Assembly (NCBI RefSeq): GCF_008001015.1
Contig: NZ_CP042862.1
Location: forward strand, 1,798,001-1,862,000
Source of the DNA: Serinicoccus profundi
GTDB taxonomy: Bacteria; Actinomycetota; Actinomycetes; Actinomycetales; Dermatophilaceae
DNA length: 64,000 bases
Direction: 5' to 3'
The position numbers were made by a program, and so were the translations under genes. Numbering within the stretch: the stretch's first letter is position 1; every line of letters begins with the position of its first letter. A model generated the notes under the pieces. That model was not told the DNA's origin. It did no database searches and was given only the letters and a program-made list of their open reading frames with translations. This document shows, one piece after another, positions 43,049-52,918 of this stretch.

Positions 43049-43982
43049 CGAAGTGCACTCCTGTCCCCAGCCGGGCGCCGCGCGCCCAGTCCGGTGCGGG
43101 CATGGCTCGCTTGCCCGGCGCCTGTACCTCGCCGAGCCGCACGGGGCCGGTGCCGGTGCCGACGAGGACCTCGCGTCGGCCGACCCCGATCTCCCCGGGC
43201 GCGAGCACCGTCGTTGACGCGGCCTCGGACGGCAGCGGAGCGACCGGGCCCAGCTTGACGCGTTCGCCCGCGAGCATCGTCCAGGCACCGGGCTCAGGGG
43301 TGCAGGCGCGCACCAGCCGGTCGATCGCGAAGGCCGGGCGGTCCCACCGCACCCGGGCGTCGTCGACCTCGAGCTTGGGTGCGTGACTCACGCCGTCCGC
43401 GGGCTGGGCGACGGCGTGCACCGTGCCCTCCTCGAGGGCGTCGAGGGTGGAGACGAGCAGCTGGGCACCGGCGTCGGCCAACCGGGTGAGCAGCTCGCCC
43501 GCGGTGTCCGTCGGGCGGATCGTCTCGGTCAGGCGGCCGAGCACCGGGCCGGTGTCCAGACCCTCCTCGAGACGGAAGGTCACGGCGCCGCTCACGTCGT
43601 CGCCCGCCCGGAGGGCGTGCTGCACGGGCGCGGCGCCGCGCCAGGCGGGAAGCAGCGAGAAATGCAGGTTGACCCACCCGTGGGCCGGCACGGTCAGCAG
43701 GTCCGGGGGCACGAGGAGCCCGTAGGCGACGACGGGGCACGCCTCGGGCGCCCACTCGCGCAGTCGCTCGAGAGCCTCGGGCTCACGCAGCGACCGTGGC
43801 GTGAGCACCGGTATGCCGGCCTCCTGGGCCACCTGCCGCACCGGTGAGGGGCGCAGGGTGCGGCCACGGCCGGCCGGGGCGTCCCGGCGGGTGAGGACGC
43901 CGACGACTTCGTGCCGCGAGTCCAGGAGGGCCCGCAGGCTCGGGACGGCGGCCGCCGGGGTCCCGGCGAAGACGACGCGCAC
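43041..43982 (-). CDS. fmt: Methionyl-tRNA formyltransferase
   Basis: 313 aa; formylates initiator Met-tRNA. Start GTG 43982 (VRVVFAGTP); the further reading upstream lies in the ABC ATPase end and is not conserved. Motifs: [19 protein letters not shown] (SLLPxxRG) and the C-terminal OB-fold part. Seven bases after the dppDF stop, so it may be read through from the dpp operon. Confidence 0.96.
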   Translation of the reverse strand: MRVVFAGTPAAAVPSLRALLDSRHEVVGVLTRRDAPAGRGRTLRPSPVRQVAQEAGIPVLTPRSLREPEALERLREWAPEACPVVAYGLLVPPDLLTVPAHGWVNLHFSLLPAWRGAAPVQHALRAGDDVSGAVTFRLEEGLDTGPVLGRLTETIRPTDTAGELLTRLADAGAQLLVSTLDALEEGTVHAVAQPADGVSHAPKLEVDDARVRWDRPAFAIDRLVRACTPEPGAWTMLAGERVKLGPVAPLPSEAASTTVLAPGEIGVGRREVLVGTGTGPVRLGEVQAPGKRAMPAPDWARGARLGTGVHFDG

Positions 43983-43989
43983 GCCGCGG

Positions 43990-45831
43990 TCAGCGACGCG
44001 GCTGGTCGTCGCCGCGGTCGAGCTCCTCGACCTCGACGACCTCGGCCTCCGCGGAGGACTGGTGGAACTGCTCGCCGTCGACCTTGAGCTCGACGATCTC
44101 CTCACCCTGCTCCCGCAGCAGCTCGTGCCGCTCCCGCCGACGCCGACCCTGCTCGACCGGGTCGGGGACGGGCGCGGCCGCGATGAGCCGCTGGGTGTAC
44201 TCCTCCTGCGGGTTCTCCATGATCTGCCCGCGCGGCCCGGCCTCGACCACCTTGCCGTTCTGGAGGACCACCACCTTGTGGGCGAGCAGGTCGATCACGG
44301 CCAGGTCGTGGCTGATGAAGAGGCAGGCGAAGCCGAACTGCTCCTGGAGCTCGGCGAAGATCTTGAGCACCCGGGCCTGCACGGAGACGTCCAGCGCCGA
44401 GGTGGGCTCGTCGGCCACCAGCAGCTCGGGGTCGAGCGTGAGAGCACGCGCCACGGAGATGCGCTGCCGCTGCCCGCCGGAGACCTCGTGCGGGTAGCGG
44501 TTGTAGACCTCACGGGGCAGCTGGACGGCCTCGAGGAGCTCGTAGACCTTCTCCTCGCGCGACTTGCGGTTGCCCACCTTGTGCACCACCAGGGGTTCGG
44601 CGATGCACTCGCCGATCGGCAGTCGCGGGTTGAGGGAGGCGGCGGGGTCCTGGAAGATCACGCCGATCCGCTTGCGCAGCGGCTTGAGGTCCTTGCGCTT
44701 CATGCCCGTGATGTTCTCCCCGAGCAGCCGGAACTCCCCGGACGCCGCGGGGATGAGTCCGAGCGCGCAGCGGCCGATGGTGCTCTTGCCCGACCCGGAC
44801 TCGCCCACCAGGCCCACGATCTCGCCGCGGCGGACGTCGAAGCTGACGTCGTCGACCGCGCGGAACGGTGCCTTGCCGAGGCGCTGGTACTCGATGACGA
44901 GGTTCTTGAGCTCGATCGCCAGCGGGGCGTCGGCGTCGATCTCCTCCTTCACGCTGATGCCCATCTGGCCGCGACCATGACCCATCCGGGGCACCGAGCC
45001 GAGCAGCATCTTGGTGTAGTCGTGGTTGGGGTGCAGCAGCACCTCCTCGACGGTGCCCCGCTCGACGATCTCGCCCTTGAACATCACGGCGACGCGGTCG
45101 GCCATGTCGGCCACGACACCCATGTTGTGGGTGATGAGCAGGATGCCGGTGTTGAGCTTGTCCTTGAGCGAGCGGAGCAGGTCGAGGATGTCGGCCTGCA
45201 CGGTCACGTCGAGCGCGGTCGTCGGCTCGTCGGCGATGATGACCTTGGGGTCGCAGCTGATCGCGATGGCGATGACCACGCGCTGCCGCTGCCCGCCGGA
45301 GAGCTCGTGCGGGTACTTCTTCATCTGCCGGGCGGGCTCGGGGATCCCGACCATGCCGAGCAGCTCGATGGCGCGGCTCCAGGCGGCGGCGCCGCGGGCG
45401 ACGCCGTGCAGCTCCATCGACTCCACGAGCTGGGTGCCGATGTTGAGCACCGGGTTGAGCGCCGTCATCGGCTCCTGGAAGACCATCGCGACGTCGTTGC
45501 CGCGCAGGCGACGCATGTTGTTCTCCGAGAGCCGGCCGACCTCGCGGCCCGCGACGTTGACCGCTCCCCCGATGGTGGCGTTGCGCGGCAGCAGCCGCAT
45601 CGCCGTCATCGAGGTGACGGACTTGCCCGAGCCGGACTCGCCGACCAGGGCCACGACCTCGCCGGGACGGACCCTGAGGTCGACCCCCTTGACCGCGTGG
45701 ACGCTGCCGAACTCGGTCTTGAAGCGGACGTCGACGTCGTCGAAGGCGAGGACGACCTCCTCGTCACTGGTGGGCGTGCCCGACCCGGTGAAGACCGGCT
45801 CGCCGGAGTTGCTCTGGGTGGTGGTGGTCAT
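43990..45831 (-). CDS. Oligopeptide/dipeptide ABC transporter, fused double ATPase (DppD-DppF type)
   Basis: 613 aa with two complete OppD/OppF-type ATPases in one chain. First: Walker [29 protein letters not shown]. Second: Walker [30 protein letters not shown]. Each carries the C-terminal oligopeptide-type extension ([21 protein letters not shown]). The C-terminus is acidic ([12 protein letters not shown]...). Starts by TGATG with the dppC stop. Confidence 0.95.
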   Translation of the reverse strand: MTTTTQSNSGEPVFTGSGTPTSDEEVVLAFDDVDVRFKTEFGSVHAVKGVDLRVRPGEVVALVGESGSGKSVTSMTAMRLLPRNATIGGAVNVAGREVGRLSENNMRRLRGNDVAMVFQEPMTALNPVLNIGTQLVESMELHGVARGAAAWSRAIELLGMVGIPEPARQMKKYPHELSGGQRQRVVIAIAISCDPKVIIADEPTTALDVTVQADILDLLRSLKDKLNTGILLITHNMGVVADMADRVAVMFKGEIVERGTVEEVLLHPNHDYTKMLLGSVPRMGHGRGQMGISVKEEIDADAPLAIELKNLVIEYQRLGKAPFRAVDDVSFDVRRGEIVGLVGESGSGKSTIGRCALGLIPAASGEFRLLGENITGMKRKDLKPLRKRIGVIFQDPAASLNPRLPIGECIAEPLVVHKVGNRKSREEKVYELLEAVQLPREVYNRYPHEVSGGQRQRISVARALTLDPELLVADEPTSALDVSVQARVLKIFAELQEQFGFACLFISHDLAVIDLLAHKVVVLQNGKVVEAGPRGQIMENPQEEYTQRLIAAAPVPDPVEQGRRRRERHELLREQGEEIVELKVDGEQFHQSSAEAEVVEVEELDRGDDQPRR

Positions 45832-46826
45832 CAGTCAGCGGTCCTGTTCTGACGGGGGTCGAAGGCGTCACGGAGTCCGTCGCCGAGGAAGTTGACGGAC
45901 AGCGCGATCCCGAGGATGAAGAGGCCGGGCCACCAGAACAGCCAGGGCCGGGTCTGGAAGGCGTTCTGGTACTGCGAGATGAGCAGTCCGAGCGAGGTGT
46001 CCGGCGGTCGGACACCGTAGCCGAGGAACGACAGTGCCGACTCGAGCAGGATGGTGGCCGCGATCGTCAGGGTCGCGCTGACGATGATGGTGCCGATGGT
46101 GTTGGGCAGGATGTGCTTGAAGATGATGCGCCCCGAGCCCGTGCCGATGGCCTCGGCCGCGGTGACGAACTCCCGCTCGCGCAGCGAGAGGACCTCGCCG
46201 CGCACCAGGCGGGCCAGACCGGTCCACGAGACCAGGCTCAGCACCAGCGCGAGCGACCAGATGCCACCGCCGGCCATCTTGCCGAGGACGGCCGCCAGGA
46301 CCAGCAGCGGGATGATGATGAACAGGTCGGTGACCCGCATGAGGATGGCCTCGACCCAGCCGCGGAAGAAGCCCGCGATCGCGCCGATGAGGGTGCCGAC
46401 GAGGGTGGAGAGCAGCCCCACGGTGAAGGCGACGATGAGCGAGCGCTGGGTGCCGCGCATCGTCAGGGCGAAGTAGTCCTTGCCGATGGTGTCCTGCCCG
46501 AACGGGTGCTCCCCGATCTGGAAGGGCCACAGCTGCATCGTGGGTCGTCCTCCGTCGACGGCGGCGCCGGCGTCGTAGAACGTCTTGCCCCACCATCCCG
46601 GGATGATGCCGTAGCCGATCGAGGTGAAGGCGATGCCGGCGATGAAGAGCAGCAGGATGAGGGAGGCCATCGCTCCGCGGTGCCGGAAGAAGCGGCGTCG
46701 GACCAGCTGGCCCTGGGAGTAGGACTTCTGGCTGAGGTCGATCTCCTTCTCGACGGAGAAGGCTTCCTCGACGGTGCTCGCGGCCGGGGTGTGCTCCGGC
46801 CGGTCCGGGCGGTGGTTGTCGGTCAT
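45831..46826 (-). CDS. dppC: Peptide ABC transporter permease DppC-type
   Basis: 331 aa. Charged N-terminus, then six membrane segments. The coupling loop is LSLREREFVTAAEAIGTGSGRIIFKHILPN and a typical C-terminal segment is LGYGVRPPDTSLGLLISQ. Follows dppB by 64 bases. Confidence 0.93.
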   Translation of the reverse strand: MTDNHRPDRPEHTPAASTVEEAFSVEKEIDLSQKSYSQGQLVRRRFFRHRGAMASLILLLFIAGIAFTSIGYGIIPGWWGKTFYDAGAAVDGGRPTMQLWPFQIGEHPFGQDTIGKDYFALTMRGTQRSLIVAFTVGLLSTLVGTLIGAIAGFFRGWVEAILMRVTDLFIIIPLLVLAAVLGKMAGGGIWSLALVLSLVSWTGLARLVRGEVLSLREREFVTAAEAIGTGSGRIIFKHILPNTIGTIIVSATLTIAATILLESALSFLGYGVRPPDTSLGLLISQYQNAFQTRPWLFWWPGLFILGIALSVNFLGDGLRDAFDPRQNRTAD

Positions 46827-46890
46827 CGCAGGGTCCTTCGGGTCGAGGCGGTGAGGCGGTCGGCGGGCGGGTGAGGCACGGTCACCGGGC

Positions 46891-48423
46891 TCACCGCCTG
46901 ATCCGCGGGTCGAGGAAGGCGTAGGCGATGTCGGCGAACATGTTCATGAGCACCGCCGCGCCTCCGGCCACGAGGTAGTAGGCCATGACCGGGTTGGGGT
47001 CGACGGTGTCCAGGCCGAGGCGGAACATCGCGCCCAGCCCGCGCCACCCGAAGATCGTCTCGGTGATGACCGCACCGCCGAGCAGCGAGGCGAAGTCGAA
47101 GGCCACGATGGTCGTGATGGGGATGAGCGCGTTGCGCAGCGCGTGCTTGGTGAAGACCACCCGGTCCGAGAGCCCCTTGGAGCGGGCGGTGCGGATGTAG
47201 TCCTGGTTGATCGTCTCCAGCATGGAGCCACGGGTGTAGCGGCTGTAGGTCGCGATGGAGATCAGGGTGAGCACGATCGTCGGCAGGACGAGCTGGATCC
47301 CCCAGTTGAAGATCCCCTCCCAGAAGTCACCCTCGAAGCGCTCGGGGATGATGCGGTTCTGACCGATGGTGCCGACCGGGCGGCCGCTGGGTGCCATGTC
47401 GAGGAAGCCGGCCCAGCCGCGCAGCAGCTTGTCCATGAAGATGAGGAAGCCCATGCTCAGCGCGGTGCCCACGGTGACGATGCTCGCCACGCGACGCTCG
47501 TAGCCGCCCATGACCCACCCGACGGCGAGGGCGACCAGGACGGTCACGACGGTGAGCGCGATGATGATGAGCCACGACGGGTCCTCGAGGATGGGCCCGG
47601 TGACGAAGTAGGAGACCAGCCCCAGGCCGACCGTGACGAGGCCGGCATACATCACCTTGCGGTGCGCGAGACCGACCGTCATGACGAGCATGAAGGCCAG
47701 ACCCAGCAGCGAGCCGAGCAGGATGAGCGGCAGGCCGAGGGCCGGCTGGAGCCACCAGTCGATGCGGTCGAACCAGAAGACCAGGCCGAAGACGACGACG
47801 AAGGCGACCAGGGCGGTGAGGAGCTGTCGGCGTAGCGCTCCCCCGAGCACCGAGGCCACCGTGACCGCGAAGACGGCCGCGATCACCGCGATCGCCGTGG
47901 TCGAGATCGCCGGGTCGGCGATCCAGTTGTTGAACTTGATGGCACCGAAGTCCTTGAGCAGCACCGCGGCCCAGAAGGAGGGCAGGGAGAAGAAGACGAA
48001 GGCGGCGAAGGTGATGACGTAGTCGAAGCCGGAGTACTGGCGGATCGCCGAGAGCACACCGAGGGCCACACCGATGAAGATCGCCAGGAAGGTCGCCAGG
48101 GTCACCAGGCGCAGGCTCGCGCCCGCCGAGGCGACGAGCAGGTTGTTGACGTTGGCCCCGTCCCGCGTGGCACCGAGGTCGCACTGCAGCACGAAGCACT
48201 TGCTCACGCCGGTCAGCCAGCCGAGGTAGCGCTCCCACCACGGGTCGTTCAGCCCCATGTTGTCGATCCGCGCCTGGATCAGCTGGTCGCGGTTCTCGGC
48301 GCGGGACTCGCGCAGATCCTGAAGCGGGTCGGCCGAGTTGATCGTGAGGACGTACATCAGCACGGACCCCAGGAACATGATCAGCGTGGAGATCGCGATC
48401 CTGCGGAGGATGAATTGGAGCAC
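46891..48423 (-). CDS. dppB: Peptide ABC transporter permease DppB-type with large internal insertion
   Basis: 510 aa; ordinary DppB is about 310-340 aa. Residues 1-165 and 350-510 match the family (N-terminal LQFILRRIAISTLIMFLGS; coupling loop DYIRTARSKGLSDRVVFTKHALRN; FGWRGLGAMF). Between them, about residues 168-345, is an extra stretch with some six hydrophobic segments. It looks in frame and intact. The insertion probably adds helices around the core; whether it is common in relatives I cannot check here. Followed by dppC. Confidence 0.92.
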   Translation of the reverse strand: MLQFILRRIAISTLIMFLGSVLMYVLTINSADPLQDLRESRAENRDQLIQARIDNMGLNDPWWERYLGWLTGVSKCFVLQCDLGATRDGANVNNLLVASAGASLRLVTLATFLAIFIGVALGVLSAIRQYSGFDYVITFAAFVFFSLPSFWAAVLLKDFGAIKFNNWIADPAISTTAIAVIAAVFAVTVASVLGGALRRQLLTALVAFVVVFGLVFWFDRIDWWLQPALGLPLILLGSLLGLAFMLVMTVGLAHRKVMYAGLVTVGLGLVSYFVTGPILEDPSWLIIIALTVVTVLVALAVGWVMGGYERRVASIVTVGTALSMGFLIFMDKLLRGWAGFLDMAPSGRPVGTIGQNRIIPERFEGDFWEGIFNWGIQLVLPTIVLTLISIATYSRYTRGSMLETINQDYIRTARSKGLSDRVVFTKHALRNALIPITTIVAFDFASLLGGAVITETIFGWRGLGAMFRLGLDTVDPNPVMAYYLVAGGAAVLMNMFADIAYAFLDPRIRR

Positions 48424-48581
48424 GGGTTCGGACCTTTGCGGTGAGGGTTCACGGCGGTGTGACGGGACTGCCCGCAGACTCTAACCCCTCACGTGGGGTC
48501 AGGACCACGGAACCCCCGGAAGCGTGTCGGGGGCCGCCACCGCGTGTCAACCAGAGAAGTGGGAAGCGGTGCGGACACACG

Positions 48582-48617
48582 GACGGGGCGGGAGGGCGTT
48601 GACCCTCCCGCCCCGTC
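48582..48617 (-). terminator. Strong hairpin between dppA and dppB
   Basis: Perfect 15-bp GC-rich stem (GACGGGGCGGGAGGG paired with CCCTCCCGCCCCGTC, loop CGTTGA), 50 bases past the dppA stop. No T-run follows on the minus strand, so it more likely protects dppA mRNA or partly terminates, giving more binding protein than permease. The rest of the 244-base gap 48424-48667 holds a second small hairpin around GGTGCGC/GCGCACC (48632-48651) and nothing else I recognise. Confidence 0.7.
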
Positions 48618-48667
48618 AGCGTGCCGGTCGTGGTGCGCTCAGCGGCGCACCGTCGACCAGGAGCGCG

Positions 48668-50539
48668 TCAGCTGGCGCGCATCCACTGCTCGGCGTTCCA
48701 GGAGACACCGGTCTGGACCGAGGTGGCCCGGACGTTCTCCAGGGTGCTGTCGTAGCCCGTCACGCCCGGGTGGGCGAAGAGCGGGATGCCGTACAGGTTG
48801 TCCCACAGCAGCTTCTCGATCACCTTGATCTGCTCCATGTGGACCTCGGGGTCGTTCGACGAGGCCAGGGTGTTCCAGGCCGCGTCGACCTCCTCGTTGG
48901 AGAAGCCACCGAAGTTCTGGCCACCACCGGTGGAGTAGATCGGCTGACCCGAGGCGATCTGGCCCGAGCCGGCCCAGGCGAACAGCGCGACCTCCCAGTC
49001 ACCCGACTCCAGCGTGCCACCGGCCTCGAAGAAGTCCGGGTTGCCGGCGTCGACGATGTTGAAGCCCGCCTCGTCGCACGAGGACTTGATCTGGGCGACC
49101 TGCTCGGTCCGGCGCGGGTTGGGCGCCGAGTAGCCGATGCGCACCTCGACGGGCGACTCCAGGCCGGCCTCCTCGAGCTTGGCCTGCGCACCCTCGATGT
49201 CGACCTCGTCGTACTGGCCGCTGTACGCCTCGTCCACGACCTCCTGGTAGTCCTCCTGGAAGGGGAACTTCTCGCGGAGGTTCATGACCTGCGCGTCGGG
49301 GTTGATCGGCTTGATGAGGTTGTCGATGATGTTCTGCCGCGGGACGCACATGGCGAACGCCTCGCGGGCGGCGAGCCCACCGTTGTCATCGCTGAAGGCA
49401 GAGGACTCCGCGAAGTTGAAGTCCAGGTGCTCCCAGGTCATCTCGGCCGTCGTCTCGACGGCGACCGTGTCGCCCATGCCCTCGAGCTGCTGCAGCGTGT
49501 CGACGGTCGCCTGCGGCTCGATGACGTTGATGTCACCGTTCTGCAGCGCCTGGACGTGGGTGTCCGGAGCGGCGAACTTGTAGACGAGGTTGCCGGTCGC
49601 CGGCGCGGGGCCGAAGAAGCTCTCGTTGGGGACCAGCGCGAGCTGGTTGCCGCTCTCCCAGGCCGCACCCTCGAGGGTGTAGGGGCCGGAGGAGGGGACC
49701 AGCGCCTCGTCGGTGACGGAGTAGTCCGGGAACAGCCAGCCGGTGTTCCAGAACTCCGAGACCTCGGCCACCATCTCGCCCTCGCCGTCGAGGATCGCCT
49801 GCGCGAGCTCGTCGGGCTCCATGCCCGCCTGCTCCGCCGCGACGTGCGAGGGGAAGGCGTCATTGACGACGAGCTCCCAGTCCGGGTAGGGCTCGGGGTA
49901 GACGACCGTGAAGGTCTTGCTGCCCGGCTCGGTCTCCGGGGCCTCCGGGACGTACTTGCCGAAGGTGTCGGAGACCGGGTCGAACCCGAGGGCGTCCACG
50001 CCACCGAGGGCCTCGGGGTTGGACGAGGCCCACTCGAGCAGGTAGTCGTTGGAGGTGATCGGGGTGCCGTCGGACCAGACCGCGTCGTCGGAGATGGTGT
50101 ACTCGACGGTCAGCGGGTCCTCGGAGGTCACCTCGTAGGAGCCGAACCACTCGTTGGGGTAGACCGTGCCGTCGGTGCCCCAGTACCAGAAGCTGCTCAA
50201 GAGCTGGTTGTTGACCACCGCGTTGTAGGTGGAGTTGGTGGAGGCGGTGTCGCCGTTGTAGGCGTTGTACTCCTCGGCACCACTGGAGAAGGAGACCGTC
50301 TCCTCGGTGTTGGTGGTGACGTCGCCCAGGTCGGCCTTCGCGGTCGAGCCCTCCTCGCCACCCATGTCCTCAGAGCCCTCGGAGTCCTCCTCGGTCCCAC
50401 CGCTCTCCTCGGACGAGTCCTCGCTGCCGCCGCCCTCGGCCGCGGTGTCGTTGTCCTCCGAACCGCCGCCGGACGTGCAGCCAGCCAGCGCCAGGGCACC
50501 GGCCGCCACGACGGCCATGGTCGCGCGCCTGATCTTCAA
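48668..50539 (-). CDS. dppA: Peptide ABC transporter substrate-binding lipoprotein (SBP family 5)
   Basis: 623 aa. Lipobox LALAGC with Cys21; residues 22-65 are a Ser/Glu/Gly-rich acidic linker. The body fits the DppA/OppA family (YTISDDAVWSDGTPITSNDYLLEW; FSNEEVDAAWNTLASSNDPE). Start is TTG 50539, giving MKIRRATM before the hydrophobic segment; AGGAGG is 4 bases upstream. An ATG eight codons later would lose the positive charge of the signal peptide. Upstream are two inverted repeats that may control the operon. Confidence 0.92.
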   Translation of the reverse strand: MKIRRATMAVVAAGALALAGCTSGGGSEDNDTAAEGGGSEDSSEESGGTEEDSEGSEDMGGEEGSTAKADLGDVTTNTEETVSFSSGAEEYNAYNGDTASTNSTYNAVVNNQLLSSFWYWGTDGTVYPNEWFGSYEVTSEDPLTVEYTISDDAVWSDGTPITSNDYLLEWASSNPEALGGVDALGFDPVSDTFGKYVPEAPETEPGSKTFTVVYPEPYPDWELVVNDAFPSHVAAEQAGMEPDELAQAILDGEGEMVAEVSEFWNTGWLFPDYSVTDEALVPSSGPYTLEGAAWESGNQLALVPNESFFGPAPATGNLVYKFAAPDTHVQALQNGDINVIEPQATVDTLQQLEGMGDTVAVETTAEMTWEHLDFNFAESSAFSDDNGGLAAREAFAMCVPRQNIIDNLIKPINPDAQVMNLREKFPFQEDYQEVVDEAYSGQYDEVDIEGAQAKLEEAGLESPVEVRIGYSAPNPRRTEQVAQIKSSCDEAGFNIVDAGNPDFFEAGGTLESGDWEVALFAWAGSGQIASGQPIYSTGGGQNFGGFSNEEVDAAWNTLASSNDPEVHMEQIKVIEKLLWDNLYGIPLFAHPGVTGYDSTLENVRATSVQTGVSWNAEQWMRAS

Positions 50540-50543
50540 TGTT

Positions 50544-50549
50544 CCTCCT
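50544..50549 (-). promoter_or_regulatory. Ribosome binding site AGGAGG for dppA
   Basis: Perfect anti-SD match, 4 bases before TTG 50539; it supports this rare start codon over the internal ATG. Confidence 0.7.
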
Positions 50550-50617
50550 AGTGAATGGGCGTCTCGCGGTGGTGGACCGTCGTGGTCCACCGCATGCTCT
50601 GGCGACGCACCGGGGGG

Positions 50618-50631
50618 GTTGCAGATGCAAC
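50618..50631. promoter_or_regulatory. Inverted repeat upstream of dppA
   Basis: GTTGCA-GA-TGCAAC, 6-bp arms with 2-base centre, in the dppA leader region. Possible operator; no regulator can be named. Confidence 0.35.
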
Positions 50632-50704
50632 TTAGGCATGGGTCCGCGCCCGACGCCACCACCGTGCCCACACGGTGACGCGATCGTTACCCTTTTGAGA
50701 CTTC

Positions 50705-50722
50705 CGTAGCAGTGACGCTACG
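50705..50722. promoter_or_regulatory. Inverted repeat overlapping a TTGACG box upstream of dppA
   Basis: CGTAGC-N6-GCTACG. On the minus strand its end touches TTGACG (50726-50721), a candidate -35 element whose -10 is not clear. An operator for the dpp operon is possible, but a priA terminator is unlikely as priA ends at 50752 on the same strand upstream. Confidence 0.35.
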
Positions 50723-50751
50723 TCAAGCGTTCGACGCGCCGCCGGCGCAGG

Positions 50752-52899
50752 TCAGGACGTCCCGTCTCCGTCGATCCGGATGCGCACGACGTCCTCCGCC
50801 TTGCGGGCGCTGCGTTCGGCCCGCACGGTGTGGACCGCCGCTGGCACCGTGCCCTCGCCCTGGCGGAGGGTGGCCCGGACCCGGGCGTCGTCCTGACGTG
50901 AAGACGTGCCGTCCAGCGGCACGGTGCCCAGGACCCGCAGGCCGCCCTCCACGAGGGCCCGGCCCACCTGGTCGACCACCGGAGCCGGCCCGGTCACCTC
51001 GACCTGGCGCAGCGACGGGGGCAGCCCGAGCTCGGCGCGCTCCTCCAGCTCCCTGGCCGCCAGCCAGGCCGGATCCCAGCGCACCAGCGCCTCGACAGCA
51101 GGGACGCTCCCGTGCGGCGGGACCCCGCACACGACGACCTCCGGACCGCGGCGACCATCGGAGCGGGCGGCAGGTCGGGCCAGCGCGGCGGCCGCGCACC
51201 AGCGACGCAGGGTCTCCGGCGCCGCGTCGAGGGCCGCGCGCTCGAGCAGCCGCCACCCGTCGAGCAGCACGACGGCGGCATACCCGTCGGCGCACCAGGG
51301 TTCGGCACCGGGCGTCGCGACGACGAGAGCGGGATCAGCCGCGACCTCGTCGACGACATGCTCCCCCCCGGAGGAGACCACGCGGGTCCCGGGGAAGGCC
51401 CGCCCGAGCTCCTCGGCCGTCCGGCGCTCACCGAGCCCCGACGTGCGGCGACGCAACGAACCACACGCCTCGCACGGGCGGTCGGAGGGGAACGCGGTGC
51501 CGCACCAGCGGCAGGCCGCGACCGACACGCGATCTCCTGCGCCCACCGGGCCGTGGCAGGCGGCGCACCGCAGCGCCGAGCGGCAATCCTGGCAGGCCAG
51601 CCCGAGGACGTAGCCCTGCCGTGGCACCTGCACCAGGACCGGGCCGCGCTGGAGACCGGAGCGCAGAGCCGTGAGCGCCACCCCGGGGAGCCGTGCGGTG
51701 CGCGCCGCCGCGTCGCGCTCCTCCTGGTATCCCTCCCCGGCGACGACGACGCCCGGTGCCAGCCGGCGCAGGGTGGTGCGGTCGGCGACGACGGGGGCCA
51801 GCAGCCCCTCCTGCACCCACTGCTGCACCTCGACGCTGCGGGTGAAGCCGCCGACCAGCAGGCCGGCACCCTCCGAGCGGGCACGGCGGCGCAGCACCTC
51901 CCGCACGTGGGGGTAGGGGGCCCGCGGCTCCTGGTGGAGGTCATCGCCCTCGTCCCACGCCACGACGAGGCCGAGGTCGCGCACCGGCGCGAAGGCGCTG
52001 GCCCGGGTGCCCACCACGACGCGGGCGTGCCCGCGGAGCACCCGCAGGAACGCGGAGTAGCGCGCCTCCGGGCCGAGGTCCGCCGTCAGCCGCACGACGT
52101 CGTCCTCGCCAACGGCACGCGCGATCGCGGGCACGACCCGCTCGACGTCGCGTCGGTCCGGCAGGACCACCACGGCGCCCCGCCCCCGGCGACGCACTCC
52201 GCGACCGCCGAGGCGATGGCCTCCGGCCAGTCCAGCTGCGGGGGCTGCCCCGGCAGGGCCAACCAGGCGGCCCGCCGGCGCCTCACCGTCGCGCAGCCGG
52301 CGCAGCAGGGCCGCACCGGCGGGGTAGGCGTCCCACGGCGAGGCGCCGGGCGCGGCGGGAGCGAGAGACGGGGCACTAGCGGACGGCCCGGCCTGCTCGG
52401 CAGCGTCCGCTCCCCCGCCGGGCTGAGCATCTGCGCCGCTCGCGCCACCTCCGGCGACGGCCGGTGGGACCGACTTCTCGGCACGGGCGTGACGAGGTGG
52501 CACGGCGAGCCGCACCGCGTCGGCGAGCGTGCCGCCGTAGTGCCCGGCCACCTCCCGGACCAGGGCGAGGACCTGCGGCGTGAGCACCGGCTCGGGGCTG
52601 ACGACGGTGCGCAGCGGCGCCAGCCGCCCGGTGTGCTCGGCGCTGGAGGTGCGGGTCAGGAGGTAGCCGTCGTGGTCGCGCCCGGCGAAGCGCACCTTGA
52701 CCCGGACCCCCGGCTGCGCCGCGTCGGCGAGGTCTGCCGGGACGGCATACTCGAACGGCCGGTCCAGGTGGGCCAGCGGCGTGTCGACGAGGACGGTCGC
52801 CACCGGGTCCTGCTCGGCGAGCGGCACGTCCGCGGCGGGCGCCGTGGACCGGCGGCGGGGCACCGCCGGAGCGGGGACCAGCTCGAGCTGCTCGCTCAC
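50752..52899 (-). CDS. priA: Primosomal protein N' (PriA), actinobacterial non-helicase type, with two compensating frameshifts
   Basis: 715 aa from GTG 52899 (VSEQLELVPAPAVP). N-terminal DNA-binding domain (VATVLVDTPLAHLDRPFEYAVP), degenerate helicase core without GKT P-loop, and a Cys-rich zinc region (CQDCRSALRCAACHG..., CRWC, CEAC). Loss of the P-loop is usual for actinobacterial PriA, whose function is assumed from homology. Around residues 208-239 (52176-52280) the reading frame seems wrong: the next frame there gives AAWLALPGQPPQLDWPEAIA, a family-like segment. One extra base near 52270-52280 and one missing base near 52176-52188 would explain it. The total reading frame is kept. The gene is 19 bases after metK. 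Confidence 0.83.
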   Translation of the reverse strand: MSEQLELVPAPAVPRRRSTAPAADVPLAEQDPVATVLVDTPLAHLDRPFEYAVPADLADAAQPGVRVKVRFAGRDHDGYLLTRTSSAEHTGRLAPLRTVVSPEPVLTPQVLALVREVAGHYGGTLADAVRLAVPPRHARAEKSVPPAVAGGGASGADAQPGGGADAAEQAGPSASAPSLAPAAPGASPWDAYPAGAALLRRLRDGEAPAGRLVGPAGAAPAAGLAGGHRLGGRGVRRRGRGAVVVLPDRRDVERVVPAIARAVGEDDVVRLTADLGPEARYSAFLRVLRGHARVVVGTRASAFAPVRDLGLVVAWDEGDDLHQEPRAPYPHVREVLRRRARSEGAGLLVGGFTRSVEVQQWVQEGLLAPVVADRTTLRRLAPGVVVAGEGYQEERDAAARTARLPGVALTALRSGLQRGPVLVQVPRQGYVLGLACQDCRSALRCAACHGPVGAGDRVSVAACRWCGTAFPSDRPCEACGSLRRRTSGLGERRTAEELGRAFPGTRVVSSGGEHVVDEVAADPALVVATPGAEPWCADGYAAVVLLDGWRLLERAALDAAPETLRRWCAAAALARPAARSDGRRGPEVVVCGVPPHGSVPAVEALVRWDPAWLAARELEERAELGLPPSLRQVEVTGPAPVVDQVGRALVEGGLRVLGTVPLDGTSSRQDDARVRATLRQGEGTVPAAVHTVRAERSARKAEDVVRIRIDGDGTS

Positions 52900-52918
52900 G
52901 TCGCCGACCCCGGACCCC

